From contig NZ_JAHKRN010000020.1 of the NCBI RefSeq assembly GCF_019396385.1, positions 80,095 through 144,094 on the forward strand: 64,000 nt of DNA, read 5' to 3'. A program made the position numbers and the translations under genes. Below, piece by piece: positions 1 to 6,467 of the stretch. The notes below the pieces were generated by a model, which was not told where the DNA came from, did no database searches, and was given only the letters and a program-made list of their open reading frames with translations. Every line of letters starts with the position of its first letter. Within the stretch, counting starts at the first letter, position 1. The stretch is from Nonomuraea harbinensis (GTDB lineage: Bacteria > Actinomycetota > Actinomycetes > Streptosporangiales > Streptosporangiaceae).

Positions 1-791
1 TTCGGGGCGACGGTCGGGTACGGGTGCTGCTCACGTACGGCGTAGAACCGGTCACGGGAGGGGTCATAGGCGACGTCGAAGTTGTTGAGCACGTCGGGCT
101 TCCCGTCGGTCCCGGTCAGCCCGGCCCTGGTGACCTCGACGGCGGGGCCGACCACGGGTGCGGACATGTCGGCCAGGGTGATGTCGCGCCGGTACGCCCG
201 AGTCCCGCCGGGACCGCCCGCGGTGTAGAACAGCAGCAGCCGGCCGGCGGCGGGATCGACGGCGGTGACCGCGGGCTGGCCGGCGCCCCACGCGGCGGGG
301 TCGTCGAAGGGGAACGCCACGACGGGCTTCGGATACTTCACCCACGGCCCGTCGAGGGTCTTGGCGAAGGCCACGCCGATCTGGTTGTGGGCGCTGGCGT
401 TCACGTCGTTGCCCAGGTAGAACATCGCGTAGCCGTACGTGACGCCCTGATATCGAGCGGTGACCGCGACGACGGCGGGATCGCAGTTGTGGTACTTGTC
501 CCAGCCGGTGCCACCGGAGGCGATGACCCGCCGGTCGCCGACGATCTTCCCGCCGGACCGGCGAGTGTGCCAGATGTCGTCCTTGATCTTGCCGTCGGTG
601 GTGTTGTGGCAGGTCCAATAGTGCTCGGTGGCGCCCTGTTCGATCGCGGCGGGAGCGTACGCGTAGAGCTTGCCCTTCGGATCGTAGACCTGCTGGGCCG
701 CCCCTGGTTCCCACCCGGCGGCGGCGTGCGCGGGCGCCGGCAGGAGCGAACCGGCGAGCACGAACAAGCAGGTCAGCGCGCGAACCAGCAT
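1..791 (-). CDS. Secreted beta-propeller protein (GH43/GH32-like), C-terminus cut by window edge
   Basis: The protein reads from an ATG at 791 to the window edge without a stop, so about 263 residues of the N-terminal part are visible. Residues 1-25 form a Sec signal peptide (MLVRALTCLFVLAGSLLPAP, then an AHA-A cleavage region), so it is exported. The mature part has repeated blade-like segments such as YAYAPAAIE, HNCDPAVVAV, WVKYPKPVV and GRLLLFYTAGG, typical of five-bladed propellers that act on plant or microbial glycans. I cannot assign catalytic acids with confidence, so the substrate is open. Nearby are a CebR-type operator (1414-1427) and a PL8 lyase (6468-8969), which fits a polysaccharide theme. 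Plus-strand reading frames over this region are shadows. Confidence 0.7.
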   Translation of the reverse strand, partial: MLVRALTCLFVLAGSLLPAPAHAAAGWEPGAAQQVYDPKGKLYAYAPAAIEQGATEHYWTCHNTTDGKIKDDIWHTRRSGGKIVGDRRVIASGGTGWDKYHNCDPAVVAVTARYQGVTYGYAMFYLGNDVNASAHNQIGVAFAKTLDGPWVKYPKPVVAFPFDDPAAWGAGQPAVTAVDPAAGRLLLFYTAGGPGGTRAYRRDITLADMSAPVVGPAVEVTRAGLTGTDGKPDVLNNFDVAYDPSRDRFYAVREQHPYPTVAP

Positions 792-942
792 GGCGGCTCC
801 TTCATGTGGAGGGGACGGCTTCGTCGCCGGTCAGCGCGATGCTTTCATGACCCGCCGCGTTCCGGTCGCCGAACCCGGATTCGTCTTCCAAGCCGGCGAG
901 ATGCGCGGCTCGCTCCACTCGGCACGTCCTGACCGTTCGCCG

Positions 943-1362
943 TCAGCTCCGGTTTCCCGCGAGCGCACGAGAAGGCATGAGCGCCGAGGACAGCGCCCAG
1001 CGGCCGGGCCCGAGTGCGGCGACGAGCAGGAAGCCCCAGCAGAAGAGCGCGGCCTTCTCGCCGCCGTTCTCGATCGGGAACAGCGCCTGCGGCTGGTGGA
1101 CGACGAAGTAGGCGTAGGCCATGGTGCCCGAGCAGACGACGGCGGCGGCGCGGGTGGCCAGCCCGAGGAGGACGAGGACGCCGCCGATCAGCTGGATGAC
1201 GGCCGCCCACCAGTCCGGCCACTGCCCGACGCCGGGCACCTGGCCGTGGGGCCCGCCCAGCACGTCGAAGAGCGTCGCCACGCCGTGACAGGCGAACAGC
1301 AGGCCTATCACGATCCGGTACAGGGCCAGGAACAGCCCTTGGTCCTTGACCAGCGATTCCAC
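943..1362 (-). CDS. DoxX family membrane protein
   Basis: 139 residues from the GTG at 1362, chosen because AAAGGA lies about 8 nt upstream. Upstream codons in the same frame look non-coding. Four hydrophobic segments are visible: LFLALYRIVIGLLFACHG, a WWAAVIQLIGGVLVLLGLAT segment, a second-half pair around AAVVCSGTMAYAYFVV, and a C-terminal one at FCWGFLLVAAL. The order and the helix-2 glycine pattern are those of DoxX, small inner-membrane proteins linked to redox or thiol homeostasis, with no defined reaction for most members. A perfect 18-bp palindrome with the CebR operator core lies 50 bp upstream, which suggests control by a sugar-responsive LacI-type repressor. Confidence 0.82.
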   Translation of the reverse strand: MESLVKDQGLFLALYRIVIGLLFACHGVATLFDVLGGPHGQVPGVGQWPDWWAAVIQLIGGVLVLLGLATRAAAVVCSGTMAYAYFVVHQPQALFPIENGGEKAALFCWGFLLVAALGPGRWALSSALMPSRALAGNRS

Positions 1363-1411
1363 AGAGGTGTCCTTTCGACGAAGGGTTGCTGGTGCCGTTC
1401 TCCGGGACGCT

Positions 1412-1429
1412 TTTGGGAGCGCTCCCAAA
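1412..1429. promoter_or_regulatory. CebR-type (LacI family) operator palindrome
   Basis: TTTGGGAGCGCTCCCAAA is a perfect 18-bp palindrome. Its 14-bp core, TGGGAGCGCTCCCA (1414-1427), is identical to the site described for CebR, the cellobiose-responsive repressor of cellulose utilisation in Streptomyces. It lies about 50 bp upstream of the DoxX start codon. The match is seen directly. Binding by a CebR homologue is inferred, and no cebR gene is in the window. Confidence 0.65.
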
Positions 1430-1541
1430 GGGTCTCTGTACGGAACCCGCCCGTCAACGCCGCGCCTCCCGCGGGAGATCCCGCCGTCGGCTGCCACGCG
1501 CCCCACAAGGCGGAACACCACAACCGCGACCTCGTAGAAGA

Positions 1542-1589
1542 TGAAAATTTCAACTACACGACTCCCCCTCACCGACCATGAAAGTTTCA
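1542..1589. promoter_or_regulatory. Pair of TGAAANTTTCA dyads, possible LacI-type operators
   Basis: Two copies of TGAAANTTTCA lie at 1542-1552 (centre A1547) and 1579-1589 (centre G1584). The second extends to a 15-bp dyad, CATGAAAGTTTCATG, at 1577-1591. The centres are 37 bp apart, about 3.5 helical turns. They resemble the CGAA-N-TTCG type of xylan-related LacI-family sites. They lie in the 300-bp gap between the DoxX gene and the response-regulator relic. No intact gene on the plus strand obviously uses them now. This gap contains no other recognised feature. Confidence 0.35.
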
Positions 1590-1662
1590 TGATCCACAGT
1601 GACGACCTCACGAGGTGGTAGAAGTAGGGCGAAAGCGGGGGTCCTGACGGTGGGGGCGATCG

Positions 1663-1980
1663 ATGATCCGGGTTCTGCTCGCGGAGGACATGCACATGGT
1701 CCGCGGCGCTCTGGTCGCGCTGCTCCGGCTCGAACCCGACATCGAGGTGGTGACCGAAGCCGCCACCGGCGACGAGATCGTCCCCCCGCCACTGGAGCAC
1801 GACCCGGACGTGACCGTCCTCGACGTCGACGGCCTCACCGCCGCCGCCGAGCTGCGCAGGAGACTCCCCCGCTGCCGGGTCCTGATCGTCACCGGCTTCG
1901 GCCGGCGAGCGTCCGCAGGGCGTTCGCCGCGCAGGCCACCGGGTTCGTCGTCAAGGACGCCCCGCCCGTGCCCGGTCATG
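1663..1980 (+). pseudogene. NarL-type response regulator remnant (receiver domain, deleted and frameshifted)
   Basis: From the ATG at 1663 the reading begins like a receiver domain: MIRVLLAEDMHMVRGALVAL, then DPDVTVLDVDGLTAAAELRR and LPRCRVLIVTGFG. The usual LDLDLPGMDG stretch has shrunk to LDVDG, a loss of about five residues around the phospho-acceptor loop. Near position 1905 the frame shifts: the expected continuation, RRAFAAQATGFVVKDAPP, is found in another frame. The effector HTH domain is missing. After 'KDAPP' the sequence runs into remains of an unrelated secreted protease, so this is a degraded, chimeric locus. Confidence 0.75.
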
Positions 1981-2013
1981 CCGAGGGCGCCGCCCCGGCC
2001 GGCCTGTACGTCG

Positions 2014-2393
2014 GGAAGCAGGGCCACGCCCACGACGACATCCGCGACCACAACCGCGACTACGCCTTCGTCAACGTGTACGACGGGGTCGTCTCCCCCG
2101 CTCCGGGCGAGCTGACGACCGCCGGCAGGCTCTCCGACAACGTCGACGAGCAGGGGATGGCGTTCAACCAGCCCCTCGCGCCCGCGGTCGACGTCTTCGG
2201 CTATCCCGCCGGCCCCCACCCCGACGGCTACTCGGACGAGACCCGTACCGGCTATCTCAACGGCATCACGATCAGCGTTTCCGACACCGACGGCGACGGC
2301 CGGTACGACCCCGGCATCTCGTCGTACTTCGACGGCGAGACGATCCCGGTCCACAAGCACGCCGCGAGCGCCTGGACCGGCCGCATCACCTAG
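2014..2393 (+). pseudogene. Secreted trypsin/V8-like serine protease remnant, catalytic serine region deleted
   Basis: The frame ending with the stop at 2391-2393 carries the C-terminal half of an actinobacterial secreted serine protease. Recognisable blocks are NRDYAFVNVYDG, GRLSDNVDEQGMAFNQPL, VFGYPAGPHPDG, TGYLNGITISVSDTDGDG and YFDGET...WTGRIT. In intact relatives about 40 residues lie between 'GPHPDG' and 'GYLNG', including the GxSGSPW-type nucleophile. Here only about eight residues remain, so the active site is gone. There is no signal peptide, because the 5' part is replaced by the response-regulator remnant. The family is inferred from motif order. Confidence 0.7.
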
Positions 2394-2610
2394 GGCCGCA
2401 CCGATCCTCGACACCCGCATGGGCAGGGCGCCGCTCACTGCCCTGCCCCAGACTCCTGGCGCGCCTGTACGGTCGATTCACACGAGATCGCCGGCCGTGG
2501 AGGCTTCCTACCTCGCCTGTTCGGGCAGAGGCGGAATGAGCATGGTCTACTGCGCCCGCGACATCGGGCCTGGCGCAAGGCCTTCACCCGATCCAGCGCA
2601 GGGCGTGGGG

Positions 2611-3036
2611 CTATCCGGCTTCGGTGATCGGCAGAGTGACCACGTCGTGCGCGTCGGACTTCAGGTCGGAGCTGCGGGGAACCGAACCTCTTATGCGCAG
2701 GAAATACTCTTTGGCCTGGCGCAGGCTTTGCTGAAGTCCTCGGGCGACCTGGCCGCGCTGCTCGTAGTAGGTGTCGCTACCGTAACGCTCCTCGACGAAG
2801 TCGTAGAAGTCCTGGGCCTTGTTCTCGACGAATACGCACGCGTCTTCCATCTTGTTTCCGAGCTCAGCGCTCACGTGCTTGCTCGCCTCGGCGACAGAGG
2901 CGTCCAGCGTCCGCAGCTCGGCGGTGAAGGCGACGCGGTTCTGCTCCAGCCATTTGAGGTTCCGGCTCTGACGGTGAAGTGTCTCAAGTGTGCTGATGGC
3001 CTGGTCAAGGGCGTGAGCGCCCTGGGAGGCGGCCAT
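2611..3036 (-). CDS. Small helical protein of unknown function, third gene of NUDIX-kinase operon
   Basis: 141 residues, starting 3 nt after the stop of the kinase-like gene, so surely co-transcribed with it. It appears almost entirely alpha-helical and charged (ALDQAISTLETLHRQSRNLK, SVAEASKHVSAELGNKMEDA, EERYGSDTYYEQRGQVARGL), with a likely coiled coil over residues 5-70. There is no signal peptide or membrane segment, and I recognise no domain. Its position suggests an accessory or partner protein of the preceding kinase-like protein. Confidence 0.7.
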   Translation of the reverse strand: MAASQGAHALDQAISTLETLHRQSRNLKWLEQNRVAFTAELRTLDASVAEASKHVSAELGNKMEDACVFVENKAQDFYDFVEERYGSDTYYEQRGQVARGLQQSLRQAKEYFLRIRGSVPRSSDLKSDAHDVVTLPITEAG

Positions 3037-3039
3037 TTC

Positions 3040-4950
3040 TCACGGTCGTGCCTCAGACAGCAGGTCGAGCAACCACCTTCGGAAAAGCTCGGCGGATGCG
3101 CATGCCCTGCGCACCTGGTCCGCGGTGGCGTACATGGCAGCCTCCGACAAGATCTCCTCCAGGCGGCCCACCAGCTCTTCAACCCTCATCGGTTCCTTCG
3201 GGTACGGTGGACGTTCTTCGCGCAGCGCCATTCGGAGGAACTCGGTGTCGGCCGCGAGATCACCGCTCGTTCGAGCTGTGAATCTGGTGGCGCGCAGCGC
3301 CTCGACGAGATCTCGCCAGGCTGCCGCTGGATTCTCTGCCAGCTGTCGCCGTCGCACGCCGGTCAGCTCTTCCAGAGCGGAGACCAGACTCTGCGCCTGG
3401 TCCCTGAGCAGCCCACGGACCAGGAGCTCGATGGAGTCCGTAGCGATGCGCACGTCGGCCGTGTCGATGAGGCCGAGCCTGCGGTCCAGAGAGAGGTGCA
3501 ACTGCCTGATGTCGCCGTGGGCGATGCGTGTGACGCCGGAGGCCCGGAACTTGGTGTCCAGCTCGGCCGTGCGTACGTACCGGTCGCTGACCACGATCAC
3601 CGCCGAGCCAGGTGTGCTGGCGCGCACGCGGCAGGGGGCGAGGCGCACGAAACGCTCCTCTTCGTCCAGCAGCTGGAGAGCCGCGCCTACCAGACCGTCC
3701 TGATTGCCCATCGTCCGCTGCATGAAGTGCAGTTGCCTGCTGAGCACGGCGTCTATCTCGCCCCGCGAGCGGGGCACCCCGACGACAGGAGCCTTCGCCG
3801 CCGGCCGGAAAGGAGGTACGTCGACGTCCCTGGTCAGCCGGGAGTATTCACGCGCCGCGTACACGCTCATATCGAAGAACCACTGCCGGACGTCGTCGGG
3901 CAGCCGCTTGCGACCGACGAAGACGAGGGCGCAGCCGATCAGGGACAGCAGTGCCTGGGGCCGCCAATGCTCGCCGTGATCGTTGCTGTCGGCCCAACTC
4001 TGGCCCGCCTCATGGAACGCCGCGCTGACCGCTTTGAAGCCGAAGACTGAGGGGACGTCAGGATTGTGCGGAGTGACGATCGCAGCCTTGAGGTGGTGCC
4101 GCGCCTCGGGGTCGTCGGCGAGAGCCCTCAGCCATTCGCGTGCCAGGCTGAGCAGCAGATGCGCGGGATCACGGGCCAGTGGCGCATCTTCGGCGAAGTC
4201 ACCGAAGTCGATGAGCTTGAAGCCCCGCGGATCCTCGGCGCGCAGCAACACGTTGCGGACGTTCAGGTCACCATGACCACGTCCGCGGTGGACGAGCAAC
4301 TGATGCGAGCCATCACCCTTGGCCAGGGCCAGCGGGTTGCGCGCCAGACCGCCATCGCCGTCAGGCACCCATTCGACCGTCGCCGTCACACCGTGCTCGA
4401 CGGCCCACCTGTCCAGTGGTTCGCCGTGATCCAGGCGGTCACCGAGCAGCAGGCGCAGGTATGCGCCTGCTGTCATGGACTCCGGCCGGTGAAGGAGCGT
4501 CGGGTTCCATGCGCCGAGTACGGACTCGAACACGATTCCACAGGCTTTGGGCAGCCCATCGGAATGCCGCAGCTCCACCAGGGGCCGCACGGTGGATCGG
4601 TCGCCGCCGGCGATCCTCATCTGGATCATCCACCACGAGCCCAGCATGATGGGGTCGCCGATCAGCTCCACCAGGTGCGCCTCACGGAACTCGCGTGGTG
4701 AACGGTTCAGAGCCCGGCGCATTCGTCGCGCTTCTCTGGCGCCATCGCCTTTCAGGAATTTGAGCACGGCCTGCCGGGCGAGGACGTCGGCCTCGAACTG
4801 TGAGGCGACGGCGACCAGCGCGTCGCTCATCCCTCCCGCCATCCAACCCGTCAGCTCGGAGTCATATGTGGTGGACTCGTGCCACCGCCTGTAGACGGCG
4901 AGCAGGTCGGAAGGCAGCTCATTCCATTTCTCGCCCGACAGCTCGCCCAC
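3040..4950 (-). CDS. APH/choline-kinase-fold phosphotransferase-like protein (TCAD9-like) with large C-terminal extension
   Basis: 636 residues from the GTG at 4950, 10 nt after the upstream stop. An in-frame ATG at 5016 would overlap the NUDIX gene. Kinase elements appear in order: a glycine-rich loop (GWMAGGMSDALVAV, about residues 33-47), a candidate ATP-binding lysine (AVLKFLKG, about 65-72), the catalytic loop HGDLNVRN (about 223-230) and the metal-binding LIDFGD (about 243-248). This layout matches aminoglycoside phosphotransferase-like kinases and, from memory, the 'ternary complex associated domain 9' group of bacterial conflict systems. Residues 300-636 have no fold I recognise. The substrate (protein, nucleotide or small molecule) is unknown. 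It lies between a membrane NUDIX gene and a small helical protein gene. Confidence 0.72.
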   Translation of the reverse strand: MGELSGEKWNELPSDLLAVYRRWHESTTYDSELTGWMAGGMSDALVAVASQFEADVLARQAVLKFLKGDGAREARRMRRALNRSPREFREAHLVELIGDPIMLGSWWMIQMRIAGGDRSTVRPLVELRHSDGLPKACGIVFESVLGAWNPTLLHRPESMTAGAYLRLLLGDRLDHGEPLDRWAVEHGVTATVEWVPDGDGGLARNPLALAKGDGSHQLLVHRGRGHGDLNVRNVLLRAEDPRGFKLIDFGDFAEDAPLARDPAHLLLSLAREWLRALADDPEARHHLKAAIVTPHNPDVPSVFGFKAVSAAFHEAGQSWADSNDHGEHWRPQALLSLIGCALVFVGRKRLPDDVRQWFFDMSVYAAREYSRLTRDVDVPPFRPAAKAPVVGVPRSRGEIDAVLSRQLHFMQRTMGNQDGLVGAALQLLDEEERFVRLAPCRVRASTPGSAVIVVSDRYVRTAELDTKFRASGVTRIAHGDIRQLHLSLDRRLGLIDTADVRIATDSIELLVRGLLRDQAQSLVSALEELTGVRRRQLAENPAAAWRDLVEALRATRFTARTSGDLAADTEFLRMALREERPPYPKEPMRVEELVGRLEEILSEAAMYATADQVRRACASAELFRRWLLDLLSEARP

Positions 4951-4960
4951 GTCGCCCGCC

Positions 4961-5938
4961 CTATTCCAGGAAGAACAAGATGATGGAGATGATGATCCCG
5001 AGCACCCCGAGGACAAGGCCGTAGAACTCCCATGGCCTGTCCCTGACGATAGCTCGCAACGTACGTCGCTGAACGCCCATCAGGCTCAGTGGCAAGGCGC
5101 CGATCCCGTCCGGAAGAGAGTCGTGGAGCCGGCGCAACCCCGCCATGTTGAGGCCGGCCCGGTTCACCTGGGTGCCTTCTTCGAGAAGGATCTCCGGTTT
5201 CACCCAACGGGCATCCGGCCCGGCGAGCAACTGGGCGCGGGAGGACCGCAGCTGGAAGAACGCGATCTCATACGCGGTCAGTGCGCCCAAGGTGCGCGAC
5301 GGCTGAGTGATCTCGGCTGTTCCCAGCTCAACGAGCTGGTCCGTACGGGAGTCGAAGACGAATCGGGAAAGCTCCTCCTCCAGCTCGCGCACCGCGACCT
5401 CGCGCATGCCGGGATCGGCGGGACGCATCCGCCCGCCGGGAAGCTGGTACTGATCGGCGGCACTGTCGTACATGATCAGGTAGTTGACCCCCTGACCGCG
5501 CAACCGCGCTTTGACCACCACTTGCGCGACTTTCACGCGTCGCAGCGGACGCGCCCGGGGGCTCAGGCGACCACGCTGACGTTCCATCAGATACAGGAAC
5601 TGCGGCCCCGCGAGAGCCTCCTGCTCCAGGTACGGCGGCTCGCCCACCCGCGCGCGGGCCCAGTTGCCCAGGATCGGAGTGCCCGTGTCGACGTACTCGG
5701 CCAGGCTGCGGAGGAACAGTGACGACGTCACGTGATCGGCCCTGACCTGACAGTCCTTGACCGCGAGCACGCCGAAGGCGTTCAGCAACGTGATCAGAAC
5801 CTGACCGACCGTCTCGGCCTGCTCGGGATCCAGGCCCATCCCGTCGCAGATGGAGGCCGCGGGAAGCGCGGCCTCACCCGGCAAGGGCAACTTCCGCAGC
5901 AATTCCGCAGCGATCCGCCGTGCCTCTGGCTCTGTCAT
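4961..5938 (-). CDS. NUDIX hydrolase-like protein with C-terminal membrane anchor
   Basis: 325 residues. Residues 1-130 form a helical N-terminal module that I do not recognise. From about 135 (VKVAQVVVKARLRGQGVNYL) a NUDIX fold follows, with a slightly degenerate NUDIX box at about 166-190: GGRMRPADPGMREVAVRELE, then EEL. The RExxEE metal-binding glutamates are present. The conserved glycine after them is Ser, and the first Glu of the box is replaced. The last about 20 residues (GLVLGVLGIIISIILFFLE) form one membrane helix, so the enzyme is tail-anchored. NUDIX enzymes hydrolyse nucleoside-diphosphate-X compounds; a nucleotide signal or dinucleotide is a reasonable but unproven substrate. 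It is the first gene of a three-gene operon with the kinase-like and helical genes. Confidence 0.75.
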   Translation of the reverse strand: MTEPEARRIAAELLRKLPLPGEAALPAASICDGMGLDPEQAETVGQVLITLLNAFGVLAVKDCQVRADHVTSSLFLRSLAEYVDTGTPILGNWARARVGEPPYLEQEALAGPQFLYLMERQRGRLSPRARPLRRVKVAQVVVKARLRGQGVNYLIMYDSAADQYQLPGGRMRPADPGMREVAVRELEEELSRFVFDSRTDQLVELGTAEITQPSRTLGALTAYEIAFFQLRSSRAQLLAGPDARWVKPEILLEEGTQVNRAGLNMAGLRRLHDSLPDGIGALPLSLMGVQRRTLRAIVRDRPWEFYGLVLGVLGIIISIILFFLE

Positions 5939-5961
5939 CCCCCACCCTTCTCGGGCCCGGG

Positions 5962-6373
5962 TGCCGCAGAGTCATCGTCTCTCGTGGTCGTGACGCTGTC
6001 GATCCACCTACCGGCGCAGGACCTGCGGATCACGAACATGACCTGCGGCGCGTCCGGCACAATCGAGGCTCCCGGCCGGAACGTCGCCCAGAAGTCGGGC
6101 CTCAACCGTTCGATTCTGGACGCGGGCTGGGGAGTGTTCCTGACGATCCTGTCGCACAAGGCTGAAAGCGCCGGTCGAGAGCTGATCGCGGTGAACCCCG
6201 CCGGCACCTCCCGCACGTGCTCGCGTTGCGGGCACTGCGTGAAGGAGAACCGCGTCACCCAGGCCGCGTTCCGACTCCAGGGGTGCGGACATGCCGCGCA
6301 CGCCGACGTGAACGCGGCGGTCAACATCGTGAGGGCAGGGCTTGCCCTTCGCGAGGCTGCGGAAGCGGCTTAG
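5962..6373 (+). pseudogene. tnpB: TnpB (IS200/IS605 family) C-terminal remnant
   Basis: The plus frame ending with TAG at 6371-6373 encodes the C-terminal third of TnpB: DLRITNMTCGASGTIEAPGR, KSGLNRSILDAGWGVF, a PAGTSRTCSRCGH zinc-finger half and HADVNAAVNI. Intact TnpB has about 400 residues. The N-terminal and most RuvC residues are missing, and the first conserved Glu block is scrambled (VVVTLSIHLPAQDLR instead of VVVEDLR). The second zinc-finger half reads LQGCGH, so one metal cysteine is lost. It is therefore inactive. RuvC-related D in HADVN is still present. It lies next to the NUDIX-kinase operon and marks past transposition there. Confidence 0.85.
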
Positions 6374-6420
6374 CGAGAAGCCGCTCCCTTCAGGGAGCGG
6401 AGGAGTCACGGTTCCTCCTC
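6374..6420 (+). other. IS200/IS605-type right-end hairpin, possible omega-RNA remnant
   Basis: Directly after the tnpB stop is CCGCTCCCT-TC-AGGGAGCGG (6381-6400), a 9-bp perfect hairpin, followed by GAGGAGTCAC. TnpB-linked elements end with such a hairpin, and the guide (omega/re) RNA overlaps the tnpB 3' end and this right end. Position and structure fit. Whether any RNA is still made is unknown. With only a C-terminal tnpB remnant and no tnpA, the element cannot move by itself. Confidence 0.5.
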
Positions 6421-6467
6421 GATGAGTGGTCCCGAAGGCAAGTGTGAGCGAGAGGACCGACAGATCG

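Noticed and set aside
1363..1800. Extension of the DoxX gene upstream to an in-frame ATG near 1800
   Set aside because: It would cross the CebR-type palindrome and the dyads, and the extra residues do not look like a protein. The GTG at 1362 has a ribosome site.
2502..2585. Plus-strand reading SGRGGMSMVYCARDIG that resembles the glycine loop of a Ser/Thr kinase
   Set aside because: Only about 15 residues match, with no further kinase motif downstream and opposite to a real minus-strand operon. It could be a tiny relic or chance.
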